Source: Proteiniphilum sp. UBA5283 (GTDB taxonomy: Bacteria > Bacteroidota > Bacteroidia > Bacteroidales > Dysgonomonadaceae). From it: a stretch of 13,642 nt of DNA. The DNA is taken from contig DHSP01000017.1 in NCBI GenBank assembly GCA_002408485.1, positions 26,569 through 40,210 of the forward strand, read 5' to 3'. Made by a program: the position numbers and the translations under genes. Below the pieces are notes generated by a model that saw only the letters and a list, made by a program, of their open reading frames with translations, did no database searches and was not told the origin of the DNA. Shown here one piece after another: positions 7,384-13,642 of the stretch; within the stretch, counting starts at the first letter, position 1; every line of letters begins with the position of its first letter.

Positions 7384-8760
7384 TTATTCTTTCTTTACTT
7401 TAGGTACGATTGACGTCAAATCCTTAATCATAACCGGTTCTTTGGATGCAATACTTTTTCTGGCGGCAATCCCGACTAAACAAGCCAGAGAGCCATCTCT
7501 TACTCCGGCTGATTGTCTGAAAGGATCTTTTGTGTCGGGTATGAATATTTGATCTTTCAGCAGCGAATCACCTCCTCCGTGGCCTGATGTACCGAAAGGT
7601 ACTTGAATGTATTCCCGCTTACCAAAATTTTTAAATAAGACGATTTCATCATAGTTCACATCCGAAGTAGGTTTGGATTCCTGTATCCATGCCTCCATTC
7701 TTCCTTTCGTTCCGTTAAATGCTATCCGATAACCTTCATAAGGCGAATATGTCGTTAAAGAATAGGCTACCTGAACGCCATTCATGTACTTGATTGTGGC
7801 CGCCATTTTATCAAAAATATTAATGTCATTTTTGAATACACAACCATCTCTTAAATAACCGTCATATTTCTCGTTATCAACATACAGTTGCTTGTATCTT
7901 TGGTTTTTGAGAATATCATAGTAAAAGTTGCATTTATCAGTATGAGGACAATTGCGACAATTCTCCGCTCTATAAGTCCCGTTTTTACCGTAGAAATTCA
8001 ACTCTCCCAGGGCGTATACACTTTCCGGATCACTATCGACCCACCAGTTCAGAAGATCAAAATGATGACTGGCCTTGTGTACCCATAGCGAACCGCTTCT
8101 CTCCACAAGCCTATGCCATCTTCTGAAGTAATCAGCTCCGTGTGAAGTGTCAAGATACCAGTGAAAATCAACAGAAGTCAACTCTCCGATCTCTCCCGCC
8201 TGCAGAAGTTCCCACATTTTTGCACGATGGGGCGAATATCTGTAATTGAACGTGACCCGGCATTTTTTTCCTGTTCTCTTCTCTCCGTCTATGATGGCTT
8301 GAATTTTTTTCTCATCTGTAGCCATTGGCTTTTCACAAATAATATCGGCACCCAATTCCATCCCTCTTACTACGAAATGATCGTGTGTGTTATCTACTGT
8401 TGTGACAATCAATATATCCGGTTTGGTTTCGATCATCATTTTGTCGAAATCGGTATAGGTTGGGCATGAAGTTCCGATAATTTCTTTACCGGCTGCTAGT
8501 CTGCCTGGATTATTGTCACAGAGACCCACGAATTCAAGATAATCGGAATAGTCTTTTACTAAACTGCTTCCCCACATTGAGGTACCCCTACTTCCGGTAC
8601 CTACCAAAGCAATCTTCTTCTTGATTTTGTTTTTTTGATTTACCTTCACGTTACTTGCTTGAAGTCCGGAGAGGGGGGCAATCAATGAAGTACCCGCAAC
8701 AGCTCCGGTTATAGCTAAAAAATCTCTTCTCGTAAACAAATTTGTTTTTTTCTTTTCCAT
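7384..8760 (-). CDS. Tat-exported Gfo/Idh/MocA oxidoreductase with cysteine cluster (copy 2)
   Basis: This 458-residue protein begins with a Tat signal (FTRRDFLAITGA at 9-20), then a Rossmann domain with ALVGTGSRG at 51-59 and VGLCDNN at 78-84, and the EKP motif at 143-145. WVHKASHHFDLLNWW at 226-240 is the usual region of the substrate-site lysine and histidine. A distinctive insert follows: four cysteines, C268, C271 and C277 (CxxCxxxxxC) and C307 (DGCVF), which look like a bound zinc or iron-sulfur site. This variant recurs in some Gfo/Idh/MocA subfamilies, but its role is not known to me. An exported sugar dehydrogenase is the most likely function. It starts 22 bases after the stop of copy 3, so the pair is co-transcribed, and ends before the strong terminator at 7173-7211. 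The ATG at 8760 gives a short KKK-containing n-region and a full Tat signal. Confidence 0.92.
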   Translation of the reverse strand: MEKKKTNLFTRRDFLAITGAVAGTSLIAPLSGLQASNVKVNQKNKIKKKIALVGTGSRGTSMWGSSLVKDYSDYLEFVGLCDNNPGRLAAGKEIIGTSCPTYTDFDKMMIETKPDILIVTTVDNTHDHFVVRGMELGADIICEKPMATDEKKIQAIIDGEKRTGKKCRVTFNYRYSPHRAKMWELLQAGEIGELTSVDFHWYLDTSHGADYFRRWHRLVERSGSLWVHKASHHFDLLNWWVDSDPESVYALGELNFYGKNGTYRAENCRNCPHTDKCNFYYDILKNQRYKQLYVDNEKYDGYLRDGCVFKNDINIFDKMAATIKYMNGVQVAYSLTTYSPYEGYRIAFNGTKGRMEAWIQESKPTSDVNYDEIVLFKNFGKREYIQVPFGTSGHGGGDSLLKDQIFIPDTKDPFRQSAGVRDGSLACLVGIAARKSIASKEPVMIKDLTSIVPKVKKE

Positions 8761-8782
8761 AATATCCTATTTTTCTTATTCA

Positions 8783-10141
8783 TTAATATTTGAACACTTT
8801 TCCTCCTGCAACAACTTGCCTTAATTTTTCGTCGAAGGTAGCACGTTGTCCGGTACGAAGGGCTGCTGTAACCATGATATCGGCGATGGAGTGGCTGTAT
8901 CCAGCCTCCACAGGGGCATTTGTTTTCACGTTACTGTCTCTTACACAATCCATCCAGTTTTTCATATGGGCATTTGTTAGTGGATCGGATCCGGTATTTG
9001 AGTCGGTTTCTACAGTTATTTGTGGTAGTTCGAACGTTTCAAGCATAAAAGGTTTCATGTCCATCGCTGAAGCATGCCTTTCGGTAAGCCCGCCATCGTT
9101 GTTTACGATATTGGTATCGAGATCCAGTTTCCCTCCGTTGGAAAAATACCACTCCTTGGTACCTCCCGATGCGTTGTTTTGCCGTGATGAATAGATTACC
9201 TGAAATCCGTCTCCCGGTTCTTTTTCTTTTGAATGTCCGTAATCAAAGACGGCAGTCATCGTATCATAGTTGGTCCTTCCGTCGTTCCACATGTAAATGC
9301 CCCCATTGGCTACAACCGACCGTGGATATTCAAGTTCCGAGAACCAGTGTACGGTATCTATCTGATGAGCGAGCCATTGCCCCGGAATACCGGAAGAGTA
9401 TGGCCAGAAAAGCCGATACTCGAGATACTTGCGGGGATCCCATGCCTCGTAAGGACGGTTCATCAGGAATCGTTTCCAGTCGGTATCCTTTTCCCTGATT
9501 TCTTTTGTCAGTTGGGGCAGGCGCCAGCGTCCCGGCTGGTTTACGTTCCAGGTCATCTCCACGGCAATGATTTTCCCGAATTTTCCCGAATTGATGTAGT
9601 CGTAAGCAGCTTGGTAGTTGGTTCCACTGCGGCGTTGAGAGCCTACCTGAATCACTTTATTGGTTTCTTTTGCAGCTTTCAGTGCGAAATTGGCATCGTC
9701 CATCGTTTCTGCAAACGGTTTTTCCACATACACGTCGCATCCGGCTCTTACCGCTTCAGCAGTGTGCAGCGCATGCTGGAAGTCGGCCGTACTGATAATC
9801 ACAGCATCGGGCTTTTGGGACCATAGTTCATCGCTGTTTCTGGCAGTTCTGATGCTGCCTCCGGTTTGTTCCTTATACCATGCCTGTCCTTCATCCCGTC
9901 TGCGATTCCAGATATCGCAAACGGTATAAAGTTCGAAGTTCATATCTTTTGCATATTTGAGAAAAGATTTTCCGAGCGAACTTTTGAATCGATTGGAAAA
10001 TCCCAATATACCCACTCTTACTTTATCGTTGGCTCCGATAATGCTGGCATAACTTTTTGCCGACATATTCATCGTACTTCCCAACGTTATTCCGGCCACT
10101 CCAAGTGCTGATTTTTTGATAAAATTTCTTCTTGTTTCCAT
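8783..10141 (-). CDS. Tat-exported Gfo/Idh/MocA oxidoreductase (copy 3)
   Basis: A 452-residue exported oxidoreductase. The ATG at 10141 is chosen because it starts directly at the twin-arginine signal METRRNFIKKSALG; the open frame runs 14 codons further (to 10183), but those residues would bury the signal. The Rossmann start is divergent: VRVGILGFSNR at 41-51 lacks the full GxGxxG, although the strand is clear and VCDIW (74-78) follows. The EKP motif is at 140-142. GQWLAHQIDTVHWF at 254-267 is the active-site region, with H259 and H265 candidates. The C-terminus holds HMKNWMDCVRD and an AGYSHSIADIM segment typical of this subfamily. A duplicated 10-base unit at 9571-9590 encodes part of SGKFGK and is in frame. 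It is followed after 22 bases by copy 2. It is probably a sugar or cyclitol dehydrogenase; substrate unknown. Confidence 0.92.
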   Translation of the reverse strand: METRRNFIKKSALGVAGITLGSTMNMSAKSYASIIGANDKVRVGILGFSNRFKSSLGKSFLKYAKDMNFELYTVCDIWNRRRDEGQAWYKEQTGGSIRTARNSDELWSQKPDAVIISTADFQHALHTAEAVRAGCDVYVEKPFAETMDDANFALKAAKETNKVIQVGSQRRSGTNYQAAYDYINSGKFGKIIAVEMTWNVNQPGRWRLPQLTKEIREKDTDWKRFLMNRPYEAWDPRKYLEYRLFWPYSSGIPGQWLAHQIDTVHWFSELEYPRSVVANGGIYMWNDGRTNYDTMTAVFDYGHSKEKEPGDGFQVIYSSRQNNASGGTKEWYFSNGGKLDLDTNIVNNDGGLTERHASAMDMKPFMLETFELPQITVETDSNTGSDPLTNAHMKNWMDCVRDSNVKTNAPVEAGYSHSIADIMVTAALRTGQRATFDEKLRQVVAGGKVFKY

Positions 10142-10237
10142 ATTGATAATTGTTAAATTGTTTTTTAATCTTTCCATAGCCACTGGTATCTGTGTGTCAA
10201 AATCCAGCCAACGAGATTCGATTGAGATTTCACTTTT

Positions 10238-10468
10238 CTATCCTGTTCTTTTCAATGCATCAAGATAGAGCCTAAAATCTTCATTAAAAGTGCCGGGAAC
10301 GGATCTTTCCTGTTTTTCGGCAATATGAAAAGTTGATTAAACATTTCATATTGAATAATGATTTCAGGCCCTTCATATTCTATTCTCATGTGATAAAATG
10401 TCTGCCGGCAATCGGAAGTTGGAATGATTTACCTCTTTAACAACTTCAGTTCCTTCCGACTTCTTCAT
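10238..10468 (-). pseudogene. Degraded gene fragment spread over three reading frames
   Basis: The 333-base gap between the DUF6807 gene and oxidoreductase copy 3 is not empty. On the minus strand three overlapping pieces read like consecutive protein sequence: 10468-10373 (31 codons from an ATG, MKKSEGTEVVKEVN, ending near SNFRLPADILSH); then, in another frame, 10389-10252 (MRIEYEGPEIIIQYE, then FNQLFILPKNRK); then in a third frame from about 10300 to the TAG at 10238 (RSVPGTFNEDFRLYLDALKRTG). Each ends or starts where the next takes over, as expected of one gene with two frameshifts. I cannot name the family. The first piece begins two codons after the DUF6807 stop and in its frame. Alternative: chance open stretches in a leader; confidence is moderate to low. 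Bases 10142-10237 hold no clear promoter. Confidence 0.4.
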
Positions 10469-10474
10469 ATATTT

Positions 10475-11506
10475 TCAACGATTAAAATTGTTGGCCATAT
10501 TGTCTATTTGAGAATCAGAAAGGTTTCCACCGATGATAATTTTATGTCGGAAAGTGATCTTTTCTCCTTTTTTCAGCGTAATTTTCACGGAAGGAGAATC
10601 CTTATCTACAGCTTTACCTGCAAGATTATTCATAGCAAAAAGACCATATCCCCGAGCATGAGACCATGCAGGATAGTTGGGGTTTTTCTCGTTATCGAAC
10701 ATGACAATGGTAATAATTTCTCCACTCTTATCAGCATGTAACGCCACCCATTTGCTTTTTTTGCTCCAAACATCACTTCCGGTCACACCTTCAGCATTTC
10801 GGTAAACTCCGTTAACCCCTTCGTTATTTAAAACAGGAGTTTCTGTCATATTCCCATTTGAGTCTAAATATCTTTCAGCTTTTTGAGAAGGCTCTTCAAA
10901 AGCCCTGTCGACACGAAGTCCTATAAGACCCTCTTTATTTTCAGTGAAAATGACTTCTTTTTGTTTTGATGTCAATTGGGTAATTCTTTCAATTGAGCGG
11001 AGACCATTATTCTCGCTAAAGATGAAAGTAGTATTTTCTTCTAAAAGTTTTTTTCCTTCATTGTCTATCCACGCTGCCAATGTTTGTAACTTCCCTTTTG
11101 AAGCGTTTATATTTTTTATTTTGATGAATTTTATGGAACCATATTTGTGTTTATTTTCAGGCTTAATTGTCAAAGAATTGTTCCAGAAATCCAGGCCGTT
11201 AACATCACCAAAATTAAACCACAACCCGATATGGTGTGGATGATCGGTTCTCTCAAAAGGTCTTGGAGCAAGTGGAAATCCCCTCGTAATATCCTTCCCC
11301 GACGCTGTGAAAATTGGAAATAGAACCTGTTTTTCCAGATCGTTCGAGTACAAATAAGAAGTGAAATATTTTTTATCAATAAATACATCTACTTTTTGAT
11401 TTATTTTATCATGTTTGAAGATAACTTGCCCGCCTATATCGGTAGCATTTACTGAAAAGCATGATAAAACCAGAAAATGAAGGAGAATTATTTTTAATGC
11501 TTTCAT
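10475..11506 (-). CDS. Secreted DUF6807 (PmoA-family) protein
   Basis: A 343-residue exported protein of the DUF6807 family, often named PmoA although it has no shown link to methane oxidation in Bacteroidota. The signature is ERTDHPHHIGLWFNFGDVNG at 85-104, whose HPHH histidines suggest a metal or substrate site. Later conserved segments are GSDVWSKKSKWVAL and WSHARGYGLFAMNNLAG. Residues 1-21 form a signal peptide (MKALKIILLHFLVLSCFSVNA); the LVLSC would also allow a lipoprotein. The ATG at 11506 is chosen because the signal begins there and the start then lies 10 bases after the stop of the upstream reading frame at 11517; in-frame ATGs up to 11536 would add polar residues. Such proteins frequently accompany Gfo/Idh/MocA and DUF1080 genes, which fits here. 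The molecular function is unknown. Confidence 0.85.
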   Translation of the reverse strand: MKALKIILLHFLVLSCFSVNATDIGGQVIFKHDKINQKVDVFIDKKYFTSYLYSNDLEKQVLFPIFTASGKDITRGFPLAPRPFERTDHPHHIGLWFNFGDVNGLDFWNNSLTIKPENKHKYGSIKFIKIKNINASKGKLQTLAAWIDNEGKKLLEENTTFIFSENNGLRSIERITQLTSKQKEVIFTENKEGLIGLRVDRAFEEPSQKAERYLDSNGNMTETPVLNNEGVNGVYRNAEGVTGSDVWSKKSKWVALHADKSGEIITIVMFDNEKNPNYPAWSHARGYGLFAMNNLAGKAVDKDSPSVKITLKKGEKITFRHKIIIGGNLSDSQIDNMANNFNR

Positions 11507-11516
11507 ATTTTTTAAT

Positions 11517-11711
11517 TTAAAGTGTTCCATAATCATATTCAGGTGGAAACATTTCCATAGTAATATTTTTCAGATTGTTAACCTTGACCAAGGGGAAAGG
11601 TTTATTATCGTGATCTTCATTCACGTAATCTCTCCCTTCTCTGAATACTATCGACAAACTCTTCACTCTTTCTAAAGATTTTATTAATTGCTTTTCTTGA
11701 AAATAATACCA
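11517..11711 (-). pseudogene. Out-of-frame C-terminal continuation of the glycosidase-like gene
   Basis: Sixty-four sense codons in the -1 frame relative to the upstream gene, from TGG at 11711 to TAA at 11517, with the look of a real protein end (WYYFQEKQLIKSLERVK, FREGRDYVNEDHDNKPFPL, MEMFPPEYDYGTL). It has no suitable ATG of its own near its beginning; the first ATGs are close to the end. It is bounded upstream by a stop at 11720-11718, exactly one codon before the T TTA AAT heptamer at 11717-11711. The simplest reading is that the gene 11684-13480 once continued here and was shifted by a one-base change. A programmed -1 frameshift or a sequence error would look the same. It ends 10 bases before the DUF6807 start. 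Confidence 0.55.
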
Positions 11712-13480
11712 TTTAAATTAGTTGAAAATCCCCGAGTCTCATCAGGCCAGGTCCCATTTTCGATCCATTCACAATATTGTAGAGCAATGTCTGCATCTTT
11801 CTTCCAATTCCATTGTCCAATTGAAACTTCGTCATCATATTTTTTAATTATTTCGGAAATTTCTTTGCTTTCATCCAAAGCTCTACTAATTATCTCCATC
11901 AAATTTGAACTATGATAAGATGGCCCTCTTGCATATATTCTATATCCAAAATAAAGCGTGCTCACAGCTTTATGTAACTGTGCTGTTAACATCGTACGAT
12001 TGAAATAGTTAAACAAGTTTTGATATTGCTCTGTAGATAAAAATGGTTCAGCATCTTTAATTTGATTTAATGACTCTTGGGCTAATTTTACACCATACTC
12101 TTTTTCAGTTATAATGTAAGAAAGAAATTCCTCATTCATATTTTCTCCACGAGTCAACCACCCATTATCCGTTACCCATGGGATCTCGTATAATTGAGTC
12201 CCGCCGGCTTTAGCCCAATCCGGAGCGAGTGTATTAACAATATCTTTCCAATAATGAAATTCGCGATTAATTCCATGTTTTATAAAAACTACAGGTGGAT
12301 CAAGCCATTTTCCAGATACGTGACGAGCCCAATGAGATGCATATGGGTCGTAATTTAGTTGTGAATGATTGGTAGTACTTGTCCCAAGTGTGTAGAATAC
12401 TGATGTAATAATATCAAAAGAATTCTTAAAAGCGTTCTTGATAAAAGGCAGAGCTTCTTCGTTATATGTTTTCCTTATGTATTCATTATAAATATCATCG
12501 GCAGATAAACTTCGATCTTCCAAATATCTTTTTAAAGTATAAAGATTAATTTCGGAGGGGCGTCCTAATACTCTTGTGTTTCCATAGCGATCTGTTCGTG
12601 CTGCATAACCTATAATATGATCACGTTTTAAAAAATCGCTCCAACGATATAAAATATGTTCAGGCCAAGTGTTTGCTACGACACCTTGCCCATTAAACTC
12701 TGCACCTACATCAAATTCAATAATTGTTGGCCTGTTAATTGTGCCAGCAAAAAAATCATTTGGATGGGTAAGAAAAAAATCATGGGGCGTTTCTTTCATC
12801 ATTAATCTGATTTCAGGGTATTCAAATAGTTCGATTGCTTTAACAATATTCTCATATTCCTCATAGGTATAAGAAAATGTTCTTGCATAAAGATTTAACC
12901 CTCGTTCTCCAATAACAACAGATGCAATATTATTTACCACCTCAGCCAGTTTTTCTTGATTATTTTTTAATTTCACAGAATATTGATCTTCCACTCTAGC
13001 TCCAGTTTCAATAAATGTAAGAATTAATCCTTGTATATTAGGTACTAAATCAAGCATTTGTCGGTAATCATCTTTGAACCATTCCCAAAAAGCAGGGTTA
13101 TCCAAATCTATCGTTCCATTTGGTCCGGTTCTAAATCGTTCAGGATAATAATCCAGATTATACAATGACCTGTCCCATAATACAACCTCTTGGATTCCTT
13201 TGGCATGTGCATGTTCAATCAGTTTGTTAGCTTTTTCAAGCCTTTCAAGAATCCGAACATGTCTTAAGTCGTGAATAAGATCATGTGATAATTGTAAATG
13301 ATTAATTTCATATTTTGAAGCATTATCAATTACAAACATATTTTCCTGAAGATTGTCAGATAGGATGATCCACCCTTTCACCTCTTCATCAACTTTAAGA
13401 GGTTTATGATTGTCAATTTTATGCGAACATGACAGTGAATATAATATCAATAAAAGGGATAAAACAATTTTTTTATGCAT
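11684..13480 (-). CDS. Putative glycosidase-like lipoprotein, probably frameshifted at its 3' end
   Basis: A 598-residue exported protein with a short hydrophobic leader and cysteine at 18 (LILYSLSC), consistent with a lipoprotein. The body has the alternating pattern of a TIM-barrel enzyme: WIILSDN at 37-43, EVVLWDRSLYNLDYYP at 98-113, GLILTFIETGA at 151-161 with candidate acid E158, LNLYARTF at 195-202, IRLMMKETP at 224-232, TIIEFDVGAEFNGQG at 252-266 with E255, D257 and E261, then GYAARTDRYGN at 291-301. The style recalls alpha-glucuronidase/GH67-like barrels, but I cannot place it in a family; function is inferred from this layout and from the neighbouring sugar-modifying enzymes. The C-terminal part is helical. 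Frame 0 ends IIFKKSN at 11684, while coding sequence continues in the -1 frame to 11517. The gene is much more AT-rich than the left half. The ATG at 13480 starts the signal peptide directly. Confidence 0.7.
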   Translation of the reverse strand: MHKKIVLSLLLILYSLSCSHKIDNHKPLKVDEEVKGWIILSDNLQENMFVIDNASKYEINHLQLSHDLIHDLRHVRILERLEKANKLIEHAHAKGIQEVVLWDRSLYNLDYYPERFRTGPNGTIDLDNPAFWEWFKDDYRQMLDLVPNIQGLILTFIETGARVEDQYSVKLKNNQEKLAEVVNNIASVVIGERGLNLYARTFSYTYEEYENIVKAIELFEYPEIRLMMKETPHDFFLTHPNDFFAGTINRPTIIEFDVGAEFNGQGVVANTWPEHILYRWSDFLKRDHIIGYAARTDRYGNTRVLGRPSEINLYTLKRYLEDRSLSADDIYNEYIRKTYNEEALPFIKNAFKNSFDIITSVFYTLGTSTTNHSQLNYDPYASHWARHVSGKWLDPPVVFIKHGINREFHYWKDIVNTLAPDWAKAGGTQLYEIPWVTDNGWLTRGENMNEEFLSYIITEKEYGVKLAQESLNQIKDAEPFLSTEQYQNLFNYFNRTMLTAQLHKAVSTLYFGYRIYARGPSYHSSNLMEIISRALDESKEISEIIKKYDDEVSIGQWNWKKDADIALQYCEWIENGTWPDETRGFSTNLNGIIFKKSN

Positions 13481-13642
13481 ATAGTATAATATTAGGTTCG
13501 TTCAATCTGTACTATGGACTAAACGGGTGGGGGAATGATGTTTTTACAAAATAGATTATACAGTTTTGAAATGGAAGATGATATAGTTGTATCTGGAGAT
13601 AGTTTGCAGATGAAGGCTGAAAGAATATTTCAATTTTTGTAG
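13481..13642 (+). other. Right edge: possible 35-codon plus-strand frame, otherwise no gene
   Basis: This is upstream of the glycosidase-like gene. No convincing TAnnTTTG promoter box is seen for that gene. On the plus strand 13535-13642 reads as 35 codons from ATG ATG (MMFLQNRLYSFEMEDD near the start) to a TAG that is the last codon of the window. Composition is protein-like, but it is too short to identify. It could be a small gene, or the tail of a gene that lost its beginning. Confidence 0.25.

Noticed and set aside
9571..9590. Tandem duplication of a 10-base unit
   Set aside because: It is in coding sequence and simply encodes part of SGKFGK; the reading frame and protein look normal.
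10403..10410. Palindrome TGCCGGCA and nearby inverted repeat GAAGTTG/CAACTTC (10415-10447) as terminator or operator
   Set aside because: Short stems, long loop and no T tract; they fall within the coding-like remnant and may be chance.
1..13642. CRISPR array, tRNA or rRNA genes, insertion sequences
   Set aside because: No regularly spaced repeats, no RNA gene signature, no transposase gene or paired terminal repeats were seen.

Overview
The window looks like chromosomal DNA of a member of the Bacteroidota, probably a Bacteroidales-type anaerobe. The signs are a TonB-dependent receptor in an operon with an inner-membrane transporter, AT-rich leaders without clear Shine-Dalgarno sequences, a TAnnTTTG-type -7 box ahead of crcB, and a dense set of exported Gfo/Idh/MocA, DUF1080 and DUF6807 proteins. 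The genus cannot be fixed from sequence reading alone.

Left part (1-2342). Three minus-strand genes form a tightly coupled operon: an ECF-type substrate-binding membrane protein (S component), a short purine-type phosphoribosyltransferase, and the N-terminal part of a TonB-dependent receptor that runs off the left edge. The stop/start junctions are TAATG and ATGA. Together they suggest outer-membrane uptake, inner-membrane uptake and phosphoribosylation of one small ligand, perhaps a nucleobase-like compound. Divergent from this operon is crcB, encoding a fluoride channel. A bidirectional terminator hairpin separates crcB from the next, convergent block.

Main part (2444-13480, all minus strand). 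In transcription order this holds: a putative glycosidase-like lipoprotein, a DUF6807 (PmoA-family) secreted protein, a degraded gene fragment, two Tat-exported Gfo/Idh/MocA oxidoreductases, a strong terminator, a third Tat-exported Gfo/Idh/MocA oxidoreductase, and a very long secreted protein with alpha-helical (HEAT-like) repeats and two C-terminal DUF1080 domains. Gfo/Idh/MocA plus DUF1080 is the pairing of the 3-keto-glycoside route known from Bacteroides: a sugar is oxidised at C3, then the glycosidic bond is broken through the 3-keto intermediate. Here every component carries an export signal, so the chemistry would take place in the periplasm or at the cell envelope. The actual substrate cannot be read from the sequence.

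Points of special interest. (1) The reading frame of the glycosidase-like gene stops at 11684, but the -1 frame continues as clear coding sequence to 11517, and the two frames meet at a T TTA AAT heptamer; this is either a frameshift mutation or a frameshift site. (2) A coding-like remnant split over three frames lies between the DUF6807 gene and the next oxidoreductase (10238-10468). (3) Base composition becomes distinctly more AT-rich to the right of about 10.2 kb, so the right-hand genes may have a different origin. The last about 160 bases hold no recognisable gene except a possible 35-codon plus-strand frame that ends exactly at the window edge.
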